Shown: in pieces, positions 44,107 through 54,252 of the stretch
Position numbering within the stretch: the first letter of the stretch is position 1
How the letters are laid out: each line of letters starts with the position of its first letter
NCBI RefSeq assembly: GCF_016618195.1
Contig: NZ_CP067099.1
Coordinates: forward strand, 3,286,001-3,350,000
Reading direction: 5' to 3'
DNA length: 64,000 nt
From: Providencia manganoxydans
GTDB taxonomy: Bacteria; Pseudomonadota; Gammaproteobacteria; Enterobacterales; Enterobacteriaceae
Notes under the pieces: model-generated
What the model saw: the letters and a program-made list of their open reading frames with translations, nothing else
Told to the model about the DNA's origin: nothing
Database searches by the model: none
Position numbers and translations under genes: made by a program

Positions 44107-44207
44107 TGGTGTACATGCAGGATTTAAGTCCTTCGGACTTACCCTTACGGGTCGAACCTGCAACCATCTTGTAAAACTCAATAATCTACCGAATGAGCTA
44201 ACGACCC
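44107..44207 (-). pseudogene. Degenerate tRNA-Lys-like copy C, promoter-proximal
   Basis: Third copy of the split-T-loop element. Its insert word TAAGTCCGAAGGACTTA pairs perfectly over 7 bp, where copies A and B have a G-T pair or a mismatch. Its acceptor start is GGGTCGTTAGCTCATTCGGT. It is the first unit transcribed from the promoter at 44312-44339. Confidence 0.75.
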
Positions 44208-44311
44208 ATCCTAAAATTTTAAAGCTAACAACACGTCTTAAAATTAAAACTTACTTCTTAATTTGTTTACACGATAAATAAAACATTCAATTCACGCGTC
44301 AACGGCGGCTT

Positions 44312-44339
44312 ATAATACTGATTTCTGACGATGGTGCAA
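44312..44339 (-). promoter_or_regulatory. Stable-RNA promoter of the tRNA-Lys array
   Basis: On the minus strand TTGCAC (44339-44334), 16 bases, TATTAT (44317-44312), then AAGCCGCCG, a GC-rich discriminator typical of growth-rate and ppGpp-controlled tRNA promoters. It lies about 105 bases before degenerate copy C. Nothing else is seen in 44208-44382. Confidence 0.65.
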
Positions 44340-44382
44340 TGATTTTTTTGAAAAAAACGACTGAATGCACACTAATCATACG

Positions 44383-44424
44383 GTTAACCCCGAAATATCC
44401 GGCAATAACTTCTTCGGGGTTAAC
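44383..44424 (-). terminator. Hairpin after cpoB, end of the tol-pal operon
   Basis: GTTAACCCCGAA (44383-44394) and TTCGGGGTTAAC (44413-44424) make a perfect 12-bp stem two bases after the cpoB stop. No long T tract follows. Confidence 0.65.
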
Positions 44425-44426
44425 AA

Positions 44427-45203
44427 TTAAAGTGAGCTTAGCTTTTTCTCAGCCAGTTTTGCACCTGAACTATTAGGGTATTGCTTCAATACCTGTTGGT
44501 AGACCGCTTTCGCTTTATCCTTTTGCCCTTTATCTTGCATGATAAGGCCAACTTTATATAAAGCCTCACTGCTTTTTTGGGATTTAGGATACTCTTTAAC
44601 TACTGTCGCAAAGTAGAATGCTGCATCGTCTTTGCTACCTTTGTTGTAGTTAAGCTGCCCTAACCAATAGTTAGCATTGGATTGATAGCTGGATTTTGGA
44701 TAGCTTTTAATAAAGCTTTGCAATGCACCGATAGCCTCATCGATTTGCGCTTTCGACTTACTATTCATCGCAAGCGCAACTGCTGCATTATAATCTTCCT
44801 TTTCACCGCCGCCAGAAGCAGCTGGGGCTGTTGGAGTATCTGATGATGAGGATGAATTAGACGCAGCTGCTGAGTCTGGTGATGCTGTAGAACCGCCACT
44901 TACCTGATCTAACTGCATATACAAATCTTTTTGACGCTCAACCACTTGATTCAGTTTGTATTCACTTTCCTGAATTTGTCCACGTAATGTATCAATATCA
45001 CGCTGGTTATCTGCGAGCTGCTGTTGGATTTGATATAAGATCTGGCCTTGAGAATTAACCGCTGTCTCAAGCTGACTTAGGCGATCACCGGATGAACCGG
45101 ATCCGACATTAATGATTGGCGCTTGGGCAATAGCGGCCCAAGGAGCCGCTACGCCAACCAATAACGACAGACCTACAAGTAGATGTCTGAAGTTACTGTT
45201 CAT
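44427..45203 (-). CDS. cpoB: Cell division coordinator CpoB (YbgF)
   Basis: CpoB couples peptidoglycan synthesis by PBP1B with Tol-Pal outer membrane constriction. The 258-residue protein has a signal peptide (cleavage near AIAQA), a coiled-coil trimerisation segment (about 38-95, RLSQLETAVNSQGQILYQIQ), a Ser/Ala/Thr/Pro-rich linker, and three TPR-like repeats to the C-terminus (SYQSNANYWLGQLNYNKG, SSEALYKVGLIMQDKGQ). It is the last gene of the tol-pal operon, 22 bases after pal. Confidence 0.95.
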   Translation of the reverse strand: MNSNFRHLLVGLSLLVGVAAPWAAIAQAPIINVGSGSSGDRLSQLETAVNSQGQILYQIQQQLADNQRDIDTLRGQIQESEYKLNQVVERQKDLYMQLDQVSGGSTASPDSAAASNSSSSSDTPTAPAASGGGEKEDYNAAVALAMNSKSKAQIDEAIGALQSFIKSYPKSSYQSNANYWLGQLNYNKGSKDDAAFYFATVVKEYPKSQKSSEALYKVGLIMQDKGQKDKAKAVYQQVLKQYPNSSGAKLAEKKLSSL

Positions 45204-45225
45204 AAGAGATAATTTCGCTTATCTA

Positions 45226-45723
45226 TTAGTATGCAATGACTGCACGACGGTTTTTCGCGTAATCAGCTTCTGTGTGACCTAACACAGCTGGTTTTTCTTT
45301 ACCGTAAGAAACCAGAGAAACTTGATCACCTGCTACACCTTTGCTTTGCAGATACATTTTAACTGCGTTAGCACGACGCTCGCCCAGCGCGATGTTATAT
45401 TCTGGAGTACCGCGCTCATCCGCGTGACCTTCAACAACAACTTTAACAGATGGGTTGTTGCGCAGGAACGCTGCGTGTGCATCTAACATATCAGCGTATT
45501 CTGGAGAAACGCTGTATTTATCGAAACCGAAGTATACGATATTGTTATTTTGCAGTTCTTGCATTTGCTGACGTGCCAGCTCTTCCGCAGACAGACCTGT
45601 GTTAGTTTGGTTCATAGAAGAATCCGTACCATCTTGGTCATTGTTTTTGTTAGAGCTACAAGCTGCGACAGCCATGATTGGTAATGCGATCATCAGCCCT
45701 TTAAGCACTTTATTCAGTTGCAT
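45226..45723 (-). CDS. pal: Peptidoglycan-associated lipoprotein Pal
   Basis: Pal anchors the outer membrane to peptidoglycan. The 165-residue protein has a lipoprotein signal with lipobox VAAC (Cys at 22) and an OmpA-C-like domain with [20 protein letters not shown] and [10 protein letters not shown], where Asp and Arg bind diaminopimelate. ATG 45723 gives the standard MQLNKVLKG start. It follows tolB closely in the operon. Confidence 0.97.
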   Translation of the reverse strand: MQLNKVLKGLMIALPIMAVAACSSNKNNDQDGTDSSMNQTNTGLSAEELARQQMQELQNNNIVYFGFDKYSVSPEYADMLDAHAAFLRNNPSVKVVVEGHADERGTPEYNIALGERRANAVKMYLQSKGVAGDQVSLVSYGKEKPAVLGHTEADYAKNRRAVIAY

Positions 45724-45765
45724 CGTTTTGATCCTTAATAGTTTGCCACACATTATTATTATGCA

Positions 45766-47058
45766 TCACAGATACGGAGACCATGCAGGAAATTTAACCT
45801 GTCCATCGGTCGCCGGAAGACGCGCTTTGAAACGCCCGTCGGTCGAAACTAGCTGCAATATAGTCCCCAAGCCTTGAGAGGAGCTATAAATTACCATAGT
45901 GCCGTTAGGTGCGATACTCGGCGTTTCATCTAGAAACGTTTTCGTTAAATATTCAACGTTACCCGTTGCCAGATCCTGTTTGGCGACATGCTGCTGACCG
46001 CCACCGGAGCTGACCATTACAATGAAAGATCCATCCGGGCTAACATCAGCGTCCTGATTTTGTGTACCTTCCCAAGTCACACGTTCAGGGCTACCACCAT
46101 TAATATTAATTTTATAAATTTGCGGGCGACCCGCTTGGTCCGAAGTATAGACCAAAGTTTGACTGTCTGGCATCCAGCTAGGCTCTGTATTATTGCTACG
46201 GCCATCCGTCACTTGACGGATTTGACCACTTGCTAAGTCCATAACATAGAGGTTTAAACTACCTGTTTTTGACAGAGCAAAGGCAAGCTTAGTGCCATCT
46301 GGAGAAAACGCGGGGGCACCATTGTGACGAGGGAATGATGCCACCTGACGAACAGCTCCACTTGATAGAGTCTGGATCACCAGTGCTGAACTGCCACTTT
46401 CAAACGTAACATACGCCAAACGCTCACCATCAGGAGACCAAGTTGGCGACATTAAAGGCTCTGGTGAGCGGTGAACCGTAAATTGGTTATAACCGTCATA
46501 ATCAGAGACACGTAATTCATAAGGGTACTGACCACCTTTATTTGTTACAACATAGGCGATACGTGTACGGAATGCGCCACGAATACCCGTCAGCTTCTCA
46601 AAAACTTCATCACTGGCAGTATGCGCTGCATAACGTAACCACTCTTTAGTCACTTTAAATTGGTTTTGAGATAAAACAGTACCTGGGCTACCGGCAACAT
46701 CAACCAATTGATAACTAACAATATAGCTACCATCGGCTGCGGGTTGAACCTGACCGACAACAACGGCATTAATACCGAGAGCAGTCCAAGCTTCAGGAGT
46801 GACTTCAGAAGCGGTACCCGGTTGTTGTGGCATACGGCTTGGCTCAATAGGGTTAAATTTACCGCTATTGCGTAAGTCCGCACCAACAATCTGCCCGATT
46901 TCTTGTGGAGGCGTACCAGAGCCAGACCATTTAAAAGGCACCACGCCTATTGGTTGAGCACTATTCACACCTTCCGTGATTTCAATACGGATTTCAGCCT
47001 GAGCAACAGTTGCCCATAGCATTAGGAACCCGAGAACTACTTTAAAAGCCTGCTTCAT
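45766..47058 (-). CDS. tolB: Tol-Pal periplasmic beta-propeller protein TolB
   Basis: TolB links TolA and Pal in the periplasm. The 430-residue protein has a signal peptide (cleavage after VAQA), an N-terminal alpha/beta domain and a C-terminal six-bladed propeller with repeated SPDGxxLAY/WSPDG units. ATG 47058 with GGGAG 7 bases upstream is used. It lies between tolA and pal. Confidence 0.97.
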   Translation of the reverse strand: MKQAFKVVLGFLMLWATVAQAEIRIEITEGVNSAQPIGVVPFKWSGSGTPPQEIGQIVGADLRNSGKFNPIEPSRMPQQPGTASEVTPEAWTALGINAVVVGQVQPAADGSYIVSYQLVDVAGSPGTVLSQNQFKVTKEWLRYAAHTASDEVFEKLTGIRGAFRTRIAYVVTNKGGQYPYELRVSDYDGYNQFTVHRSPEPLMSPTWSPDGERLAYVTFESGSSALVIQTLSSGAVRQVASFPRHNGAPAFSPDGTKLAFALSKTGSLNLYVMDLASGQIRQVTDGRSNNTEPSWMPDSQTLVYTSDQAGRPQIYKININGGSPERVTWEGTQNQDADVSPDGSFIVMVSSGGGQQHVAKQDLATGNVEYLTKTFLDETPSIAPNGTMVIYSSSQGLGTILQLVSTDGRFKARLPATDGQVKFPAWSPYL

Positions 47059-47197
47059 CCTGATCTCCCTTACTGTGGTATTCACCACCACAATAATTCG
47101 CTGAATTTTAACAAAGGTATACTAACAAAACTAGATATCTCAGAAACTATTTATGCTATAGCCGCCATAATTTCAATACAGACAGCTCTGACTTATC

Positions 47198-48316
47198 CTA
47201 TTTAGGGTTAAATATAATCGTACTGCCTTGTTTTTTAAACGCTTCATACACATCAGCTGGTGGCTTTGGTAATTTAGACAATTTAGCTGCGCGGATTGCT
47301 GCATCACAGAGCGCAGGGTCATTTGCCGGATTACCATTAGGTGTAATACTGATTAAGAAACCATCTGATGCGATTTTGAACTGTAGTTCGCACGTTCTTC
47401 CGCGGTATGTACTTGAATCATAAAATCGACTTTCGACAGCCGCTTTCACTTTTCCAGCATAGTTATCCACATCCGCATTCGAGGCACCTGACTTCTTACC
47501 ACCACCTTGACCAGCGGCAGCGGCGCCACCTTGTTTGCTAGGTCCTGATGCGGTTAAATCGCCAAGTAAATCATCAACAGAGGAGGCACTCTTCGCCGCT
47601 TCTGCTTTTTCTTTAGCTGCTTTGGCTTTTGCTTCTTTTTCCGCTTTTGCTTTAGCTTCTTTTTCAGCCTTCGCTTTGGCTGCTTTATCGGCTTTTTCTT
47701 TAGCTTCTTTTTCCGCTTTCGCTTTCGCATCTGCTTCAGCTTTCGCCTTTGCCTCAGCTGCTGCTTTAGCCTTTACTGCCTCAGCTTGTTTTTTCGCTTC
47801 TGCTTCTGCTTTTTCTTTTGCAGCTGCTTGTTCTTTAATCAGTTTTTCTTTTTCCGCTTTTGCTTTCGCAGCCGCTTCTTCCGCTATTTTTTGCTCTTCT
47901 TTGGCTTTCTTAGCGGCTTCTGCTGCTTGTTTTTGTTGCTGCTCAGCTTGCTTTTGTTGCTCTTGAGCATCGCGTTCGCTTTGGATACGCTCTTGCTCAA
48001 GTTGTTGCAGCCGTTTTTGCTCCTGCTCTTGTTTTTCCCTTAACTCAGCTTCCTGCTTTTGTTCTTTCTCTTTACGTTCTTTAGCTGCTAGTTTAGCGCT
48101 GGTTTCTTGTTGTTGCATTTGGTTATATTGCTCAACAACCGCACCAGGGTCGACCATCACCGCATCGATGACAGTCCCCTCTTCCCCTCCGCCGCCAAGT
48201 TTGACAACGGATACTAAGGAACCAATTATAATTAGGCCAATCAATAAAACGTGCAGTGCAACTGACGTTAATAAAGAGCGCCTTAAATTATCTTTTTTCT
48301 CTTTTGTCTTTCCCAC
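47198..48316 (-). CDS. tolA: Tol-Pal inner membrane protein TolA
   Basis: TolA spans the periplasm and transmits proton-motive energy from TolQR. The 372-residue protein has one N-terminal membrane anchor (LTSVALHVLLIGLIIIGSLV), a long Ala/Lys/Glu-rich helical domain (about 70-240, with AKAEKEAK-type repeats), and a globular C-terminal domain (YAGKVKAAVESRFYD, CELQFKIASDGFLISI). The low-complexity repeat creates long false frames on the other strand. Confidence 0.96.
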   Translation of the reverse strand: MGKTKEKKDNLRRSLLTSVALHVLLIGLIIIGSLVSVVKLGGGGEEGTVIDAVMVDPGAVVEQYNQMQQQETSAKLAAKERKEKEQKQEAELREKQEQEQKRLQQLEQERIQSERDAQEQQKQAEQQQKQAAEAAKKAKEEQKIAEEAAAKAKAEKEKLIKEQAAAKEKAEAEAKKQAEAVKAKAAAEAKAKAEADAKAKAEKEAKEKADKAAKAKAEKEAKAKAEKEAKAKAAKEKAEAAKSASSVDDLLGDLTASGPSKQGGAAAAGQGGGKKSGASNADVDNYAGKVKAAVESRFYDSSTYRGRTCELQFKIASDGFLISITPNGNPANDPALCDAAIRAAKLSKLPKPPADVYEAFKKQGSTIIFNPK

Positions 48317-48353
48317 AACTGGTTTCCAAAAAAAGAATCGTTACTTACTCAAA

Positions 48354-48776
48354 CTACATGGGTTGAGTCATTAAGCCGACAGATTTTATCCCTGCTTGAT
48401 GCAAAATATTCAGTGCCTTAATTACTTCATCATAAGGAACTTCTTTTGCACCACCGATGAGAAAAATTGCTTTAGGATTTTTCTCTAGTTGGGATTTGGC
48501 CTCCGCAGCAATTTGTTCTGGTGGCAGCAAGTCTAAACGCTCGCCATCAATTAACATATTGTATTGGCCGACACCCGCAACTTCTAAAATAATCGGTGGA
48601 TTATCGCTGGATGATACTGTTTGTGTATCGGTGGCATCCGGTAGATCAACTTCCACACTTTGCGAGATAATCGGTGCTGTCGCCATAAAAATAAGCAACA
48701 ATACCAGCAACACATCCAGCAATGGGACGATATTGATTTCGGATTTCAGCTCACGTCTGCGACTATTGCGCGCCAT
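48354..48776 (-). CDS. tolR: Tol-Pal motor protein TolR
   Basis: TolR is an ExbD-like subunit of the TolQR proton channel. The 140-residue protein has one membrane segment (VPLLDVLLVLLLIFMATAP) with the essential Asp in PLLDVLLVLL, and a periplasmic domain ending GIKSVGLMTQPM. It follows tolQ by 17 bases. Confidence 0.96.
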   Translation of the reverse strand: MARNSRRRELKSEINIVPLLDVLLVLLLIFMATAPIISQSVEVDLPDATDTQTVSSSDNPPIILEVAGVGQYNMLIDGERLDLLPPEQIAAEAKSQLEKNPKAIFLIGGAKEVPYDEVIKALNILHQAGIKSVGLMTQPM

Positions 48777-48793
48777 TCGCTTATCTCCCCGTA

Positions 48794-49477
48794 TTATTTC
48801 TTGTCAGCTGAGAATGCTTGGCGATGTAAAATAGCCAAAAACTCTTCCATAAAGTTGTCATAGCTCTGCTCTAATTTGTTAACACGCAAATTCAAGCGGT
48901 TATAAGCCATAACAGCAGGGATCGCTGCAAACAAACCAATCGCTGTTGCAATCAATGCTTCAGCGATACCAGGAGCCACCATTTGCAATGTTGCTTGCTT
49001 AACCGCACCTAACGCGATAAAAGCATGCATAATCCCCCATACAGTACCAAACAAACCAATATATGGGCTAATAGACCCTACTGTACCTAAAAATGGGATA
49101 TGTGCTTCAGCGGATTCTAACTCACGATTCATTGAAATACGCATCGCACGAGCAGCACCAGTTACGACTGCATCGGGTGCATGAATATTAGCCTGATGTA
49201 GACGAACAAACTCTTTAAATCCTGAATGAAAAATTTGCTCAGCCCCCGTTAATGAATCACGGCGAGCTTGGCTCTCTTTATATAAACGCGATAATTCAAT
49301 ACCCGACCAAAACTTATCTTCAAAGGCTTCTGCTTCTCGAGTGGCTGCATTGAGAATTTTGGTTCTTTGAATAATGATGGCCCATGAAGCAATAGAAAAG
49401 CCGATCAAAACGAACATAATGATCTGAACCAATAGGCTCGCTTTTAGGAATAAATCCAGGATATTCATGTCAGTCAC
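48794..49477 (-). CDS. tolQ: Tol-Pal motor protein TolQ
   Basis: TolQ forms the proton channel with TolR, homologous to ExbB/MotA. The 227-residue protein has three membrane segments ([60 protein letters not shown]). The channel-lining Thr/Ser residues are in the last two. Its start overlaps the ybgC stop by 4 bases (ATGA). Confidence 0.97.
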   Translation of the reverse strand: MTDMNILDLFLKASLLVQIIMFVLIGFSIASWAIIIQRTKILNAATREAEAFEDKFWSGIELSRLYKESQARRDSLTGAEQIFHSGFKEFVRLHQANIHAPDAVVTGAARAMRISMNRELESAEAHIPFLGTVGSISPYIGLFGTVWGIMHAFIALGAVKQATLQMVAPGIAEALIATAIGLFAAIPAVMAYNRLNLRVNKLEQSYDNFMEEFLAILHRQAFSADKK

Positions 49478-49869
49478 TGTTTAAACTCCGCGACAATAGA
49501 CTTAGGAAGCGCTGTTGGCTTCATTTTTGATGTGTCCACACAAGCTATCAGGGCCGTAGCCCCACAAAGCAGGTTACCTTGTGAATCAACCAACCTTTGT
49601 TGAAAGGTTAAAGAGGCACGTTTCATATCAACGATTTGTGTCTCAATTTCCAATAAATCATCCAGCCGAGCCGCTCTCACAAAATCAGTTGTCATACTTC
49701 GTACAACAAATCCGATATTCTCAGCCAGTAAGCTTTGTTGATTGATACCTTTATCCCGTAGCATTTCGGTCCTAGCTCGTTCAAAAAATGCCAAATAACG
49801 TGCATGATAAACCACTCCGCCCGCATCAGTATCTTCATAATAGACGCGAACAGGCCAACGAAATAACAT
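49474..49869 (-). CDS. ybgC: Acyl-CoA thioesterase YbgC
   Basis: A hot-dog fold thioesterase that opens the tol-pal operon; it acts on acyl-CoAs and associates with phospholipid enzymes. The 131-residue protein has the active-site strand [18 protein letters not shown] (Asp and His). ATG 49869 is preferred, GGGGTGG being 5 bases upstream; a GTG at 49878 overlaps that site. Coupled to tolQ. Confidence 0.93.
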   Translation of the reverse strand: MLFRWPVRVYYEDTDAGGVVYHARYLAFFERARTEMLRDKGINQQSLLAENIGFVVRSMTTDFVRAARLDDLLEIETQIVDMKRASLTFQQRLVDSQGNLLCGATALIACVDTSKMKPTALPKSIVAEFKQ

Positions 49870-50004
49870 AACAACCACCCCAATCCTAGGTTAAATTAAT
49901 TAACCGTGCCACTATACTCAAGACGATGCCGCTTTGGAATGACTTGGGGGTAAAGTTATCAAAAAAAAATTATGGATCCGTAGATCCATAATCGACATTT
50001 TGGA

Positions 50005-50292
50005 TTAACTGAAGACTTTTACCAGTCCCCAGATAAGAATGATGGCTGCGGGTAATGGGTGGAAAACTGTGCGCCAAATCAATTTATTAGGACGAAAACC
50101 GACCCCAAAAATCATTGCACTACACGTCGCCCAAATCAGCAATAACCCTTGCCAGATTAGGAAAGAACTGGTTTTTGCAGCGAATTGGGTTGGATCCCAC
50201 ATCACGCTCCCTGCAATCACCAAAGCTAATATAAGGATAAGGAACCGAATCGGTCCCTTATCCAATAGCTGATAGCATTTATCCACCAGCAT
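50005..50292 (-). CDS. ybgE: Cyd operon protein YbgE
   Basis: A 95-residue inner membrane protein with three hydrophobic segments (IRFLILILALVIAGSVMW; SFLIWQGLLLIWATCSAMIFGVGF; VFHPLPAAIILIWGLVKVF). YbgE is usually co-transcribed with cydABX; its role is not defined. It begins 6 bases after the cydX stop. Confidence 0.88.
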   Translation of the reverse strand: MLVDKCYQLLDKGPIRFLILILALVIAGSVMWDPTQFAAKTSSFLIWQGLLLIWATCSAMIFGVGFRPNKLIWRTVFHPLPAAIILIWGLVKVFS

Positions 50293-50298
50293 TACTTA

Positions 50299-50412
50299 TT
50301 ACTCGCCATCTTTCGCAGCGGCTTTATCTTCCGCATGTTCTAACGCAAGAGCTGCAATCACTGCAAAACTACAAGCTAACAGCGTGCCGAGGATCCAGGC
50401 AAAATACCACAT
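50299..50412 (-). CDS. cydX: Cytochrome bd-I subunit CydX
   Basis: CydX is a one-helix subunit needed for stable, active cytochrome bd oxidase. The 37-residue product MWYFAWILGTLLACSFAVI then AALALEHAEDKAAAKDGE matches E. coli CydX (MWYFAWILGTLLACSFGVI). GGAGCATAAC precedes the ATG, which lies 12 bases after cydB. Confidence 0.97.
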   Translation of the reverse strand: MWYFAWILGTLLACSFAVIAALALEHAEDKAAAKDGE

Positions 50413-50424
50413 ATGTTATGCTCC

Positions 50425-51564
50425 TTAATACAGTGAATGCTTGTTGCCTTCAATGAAGTTTTTGTCCAAACGGCCGAACATTTTGTAGTAACACCACGCG
50501 GTGTAAGCCAGTACTATTGGAACAAAAATGATAGCAACAACAGTCATAACTTGCAGAGTAAACAGGCTAGATGTTGCATCCCACATAGTCAAACTTGCGT
50601 TTGGCATGATGCTTGAAGGCATGATGAATGGGAACATTGCAACACCACAAGTTAAAATGATACAAGCAATAGTCAGCGATGAACTAACGAATGCCAGCGC
50701 ATTTTTATCAGCCTTGCTAAATAGCATAGTCAGCAGAGGTAAAACTACACCCAGAGCTGGTAGAGCCCACAACGCAGGGTAGTTATTAAAGTTAGTTAAC
50801 CATGCACCAGAAGCCATTTCGACTGTTTTGTTCAACGGATTTGATACGCTTAATGTATCGATAGTTGAAGTCACAACGTAGCCATCAATGCCCATAACTA
50901 ACCATGCACCAGCCCCTGCGAATGCAATCAACGTCAGCAATGCCGTAACATAGGTTGCTTTACGGACACGCAGATGTAGCTCACCAGTCGTACGCATTTG
51001 CAAGTAAGTTGCACCTTGGGTCACAATCATCATCAAGCTAACCACACCCGCTAATAAGCCGTATGGGTTTAGCAGACCAAACAGGTTACCTGTATAAGTC
51101 AGATATTGTTGGTTATCAATTTGGAATGGAACGCCTAATAATAGGTTACCAAACGCAACACCGATAACTAGCGGTGGTACGAAGCCACCAATAAACAAAC
51201 CCCAGTCCCACATGTTACGCCATTTTGGATTCTCCAGCTTAGAACGGTAGTCAAAACCGACTGGGCGGAAGAACAGTGCTGCAAGCACTAAAATCATTGC
51301 AACATAGAAACCTGAGAAAGCTGCGGCATAGACTTGCGGCCATGCTGCAAACATCGCACCACCTGCGGTGATCAACCAAACTTGGTTACCATCCCAGTGC
51401 GGTGCAACTGCGTTAATCATGATACGGCGATCAGTATCTGTTTTACCTAAGATAGGTAATAAGAAGCCGACGCCCATGTCAAAACCATCTGTGACAGCAA
51501 AACCAATCAGCAGTACGCCAATTAGGATCCACCACACAAATCGAAGAACTTCATAATCAAACAT
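50425..51564 (-). CDS. cydB: Cytochrome bd ubiquinol oxidase subunit II
   Basis: CydB pairs with CydA in the high-affinity terminal oxidase. The 379-residue protein has eight to nine membrane segments and typical phrases FDYEVLRFVWWILIGVLLIG, GFDMGVGFLLP, APHWDGNQVWLITAGGAMFAAWP and FRPVGFDYRSK. It follows cydA by 14 bases. Confidence 0.97.
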   Translation of the reverse strand: MFDYEVLRFVWWILIGVLLIGFAVTDGFDMGVGFLLPILGKTDTDRRIMINAVAPHWDGNQVWLITAGGAMFAAWPQVYAAAFSGFYVAMILVLAALFFRPVGFDYRSKLENPKWRNMWDWGLFIGGFVPPLVIGVAFGNLLLGVPFQIDNQQYLTYTGNLFGLLNPYGLLAGVVSLMMIVTQGATYLQMRTTGELHLRVRKATYVTALLTLIAFAGAGAWLVMGIDGYVVTSTIDTLSVSNPLNKTVEMASGAWLTNFNNYPALWALPALGVVLPLLTMLFSKADKNALAFVSSSLTIACIILTCGVAMFPFIMPSSIMPNASLTMWDATSSLFTLQVMTVVAIIFVPIVLAYTAWCYYKMFGRLDKNFIEGNKHSLY

Positions 51565-51578
51565 AAGTGGACTCCTGT

Positions 51579-53147
51579 TTACTGAACGTCTTGTGCAGAG
51601 CTGTTTTTCTGTTCAAAGTGGTAGCGGCCAGTTTTCAGGCTACTAGGCCCTTTGCGCGCAAATTTGAACATCAAGAACAATTCAGCAATTAAGAACAGCG
51701 TATACAGACCACAGATCAAGACTAAAGAGAAAATCAGATCATGGGTTGTCAAGTTTGAGTGTGCAACGGAGACAGGGAGAACCTCACCGATTGCCCATGG
51801 CTGACGACCATATTCTGCAACAAACCAACCTGATTCAATAGCAATCCATGGTAATGGAATACCAAACAGTGCAGTACGCAGTAACCATTTGTTTTGACCG
51901 ATACGATTACGCACAACAGACAGGAAGGATAGACCAATAATCAGCAGCAGTAAGAAACCAACACCGACCATGATACGGAATGCCCAGAACAATGGACCCA
52001 CGTTCGGGATACTGTCTTTAACTGCTTTTTGGATTTGTGCTTCTGTTGCATCAACAACATTTGGTGCATATTGTTTCAGCAGTAAGCCATAACCCAAGTC
52101 TTTTTTGTTAATTTCAAAAGATTTACGCAGTTCAGGATCTTTATTACCTGCCAGAAGCTCTTGTAGCTCACCGTAAGCAATCATACCATTACGGATACGT
52201 ACTTCATGTTGCTTCATCAGGTCTTTCAAACCAAGAACAGGTGTATCGACTGAACGTGTTGCAATGATACCCATTGCCCACGGAATCGAAATCGCAAATT
52301 TATTTTCTTGTTTTTCCGTATCAGGCCAAGCAATCAAGTTAAACGCCGCAGGTGGTGCATGCGTTTCCCACTCAGCTTCTACCGCAGCCAGTTTAGTTTT
52401 CTGCACGTCACCCATTTCGTAACCTGATTCATCACCAAGAACGATAACAGACAGTACAGCGGCAATACCAAAACTTGCAGCGATCGCGAATGAGCGCTTA
52501 GCAAATGCAAGGTCACGACCTTTAAGCATATAGTAAGAACTGATACCCAATACAAACATTGCACCAGTACAGTAGCCCGCAGCAACGGTATGAACGAATT
52601 TAACTTGTGCAACTGGGTTCAGGACTAGCTCAGAGAAGCTAACCATTTCCATACGCATAGTTTCAAAGTTAAAATCTGCTGCAATTGGGTTCTGCATCCA
52701 GCCGTTTGCTACGAGGATCCACAATGCAGAGAAGTTAGAACCTAAAGCTACTAACCAAGTCACCGCAAGGTGCTGAGTTTTGCTTAAACGATCCCAACCA
52801 AAGAAGAATAAACCAACAAAGGTAGATTCGAGGAAGAATGCCATCAGACCTTCGATTGCAAGAGGCGCACCGAAGATATCCCCAACGTAGTGGGCATAGT
52901 AAGACCAGTTAGTACCGAATTGGAACTCCATGGTCAAACCTGTAGCAACACCCAGAGCAAAGTTAATACCAAATAACTTGCCCCAGAACTTAGTCATATC
53001 TTTATAAATTTGCTTACCAGACAGCACATATACCGTTTCCATGATCGCAAGCAAAAACGCCATACCTAGCGTTAATGGTACGAATAGGAAGTGATACATC
53101 GCAGTTAAGGCAAACTGTAATCGTGACAGTTCGACAATATCAAACAT
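51579..53147 (-). CDS. cydA: Cytochrome bd ubiquinol oxidase subunit I
   Basis: CydA holds hemes b558, b595 and d and the quinol site. The 522-residue length fits the long-Q-loop class. Visible parts are the [22 protein letters not shown] start (heme ligand His19), [16 protein letters not shown] (His about 186), the Q-loop, and [21 protein letters not shown] precedes the ATG. The upstream gap has an FNR-like site. Confidence 0.97.
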   Translation of the reverse strand: MFDIVELSRLQFALTAMYHFLFVPLTLGMAFLLAIMETVYVLSGKQIYKDMTKFWGKLFGINFALGVATGLTMEFQFGTNWSYYAHYVGDIFGAPLAIEGLMAFFLESTFVGLFFFGWDRLSKTQHLAVTWLVALGSNFSALWILVANGWMQNPIAADFNFETMRMEMVSFSELVLNPVAQVKFVHTVAAGYCTGAMFVLGISSYYMLKGRDLAFAKRSFAIAASFGIAAVLSVIVLGDESGYEMGDVQKTKLAAVEAEWETHAPPAAFNLIAWPDTEKQENKFAISIPWAMGIIATRSVDTPVLGLKDLMKQHEVRIRNGMIAYGELQELLAGNKDPELRKSFEINKKDLGYGLLLKQYAPNVVDATEAQIQKAVKDSIPNVGPLFWAFRIMVGVGFLLLLIIGLSFLSVVRNRIGQNKWLLRTALFGIPLPWIAIESGWFVAEYGRQPWAIGEVLPVSVAHSNLTTHDLIFSLVLICGLYTLFLIAELFLMFKFARKGPSSLKTGRYHFEQKNSSAQDVQ

Positions 53148-54190
53148 CTTGACTCCTTGCTCCTAGCAGGAAGACACCGACTTGCGGCAACCCAGCTTCC
53201 AGTAAAATTAAAGAAAGCCTCTTAACTACCAGCAAAAAATGCCTCAAAACAACAAATAATTAACAAAATCAAAAACTCTAACGACACTATAATAATAGTA
53301 CGCTTATCTTCACATACAATAAACTTCTTTTGCGTGATTCAGATTTGAATTCTGAATATATATCAATAATTATACCTCATAATAGAAAAATGAGTATTTG
53401 ATCGGGCACCAATTTAAGCAATTTAGAAAAATAATGCTAGTACTAATGAATTGATTTAAGTCAATTTTTTGACTATTGTTAAGCGATTATCTTTATCATC
53501 AATTAATAGTTATTTAATTGTTAAATGGCTGTTATTGATAATAGTACATATATTCTTATTTTTCTAAACGACTACCTAAAAAAATTAACTTTTGATTTTT
53601 AGACTCAGAAAAAGATAATTTTATTTCTAATATTAGCCTATTTGATTTTTATTATGAATTTTATTAATTTTCCAATTAAGCTACAACACGTGGTTATATA
53701 TGATTAATTGATGAGAACTAACAAACTTATTATTAGATAATAGACATTGGCTAGCATAATGTCATTTATATGGTTAAAAAATCACCATTTAAATCTAAAT
53801 AGATAGCAATAAAAGACACAGATTGCTGCTTCTCTTCGATGGATAATATCGACCTTGATTTAAGGAGAGTCGTAACACCGTCACCAGCGGCTCTAGACGA
53901 GCTTATGTCACTAATGCATGCGCAGCCTTAATGCCTTTAGCTATTGATATTGAATGCTTTATTTATCAACCTGAAAATAAAACATTTCACCAGTGCATTT
54001 GTTAATAGATACACATCAGTAAGCGGTTTACCGCCCCGTAATTGATAATAACACTGTGACTGCCTACCGCCGAACGAGCTGAGAAATTGAATACATACAG
54101 ATGACTAACTATCAAAATCCCCCGCTAATGGCTTCGTCATTTATCTTGAAGAACGATTATCTCACTAGCCCTTAATAAAAAATGAGCATT
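53148..54190. other. 1-kb gene-free stretch between cydA and sucD
   Basis: About 1040 bases, AT-rich on the cydA side, without any ORF of note on either strand. It contains the cyd promoter region with an FNR-like site at 53451-53464. The sucD-proximal half (53840-54180) is less AT-rich, with words such as ACACCGTCACCAGCGGCTC that may be remains of a lost gene. In E. coli the mng genes occupy this place. Confidence 0.6.
53451..53464. promoter_or_regulatory. FNR-like site upstream of cydA
   Basis: TTGATTTAAGTCAA differs by one base from the FNR consensus TTGAT-N4-ATCAA. It lies about 305 bases before cydA, consistent with oxygen control of cydAB through FNR and ArcA. Confidence 0.6.
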
Positions 54191-54223
54191 AAAAAGGCTC
54201 GCAAACCAATTAGTTTGCGAGCC
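54191..54223 (-). terminator. Terminator of the sdh-suc operon
   Basis: GGCTCGCAAAC (54196-54206) and GTTTGCGAGCC (54213-54223) form an 11-bp stem; the minus strand continues TTTTTAATGC. In E. coli the sRNA SdhX is cut from this 3' UTR; its sequence was not identified here. Confidence 0.9.
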
Positions 54224-54252
54224 CAATAACAAAATAATTTAAATGACTAAAA

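Noticed and set aside
43532..44207. CRISPR-like periodic repeats
   Set aside because: The 234-236 base periodicity is due to tandem tRNA-Lys units, not short repeats with unique spacers.
47535..48043. Long plus-strand ORFs rich in Ala, Phe, Cys or Ser opposite tolA
   Set aside because: They are artefacts of the repetitive Ala/Lys/Glu helical domain of tolA read on the other strand.
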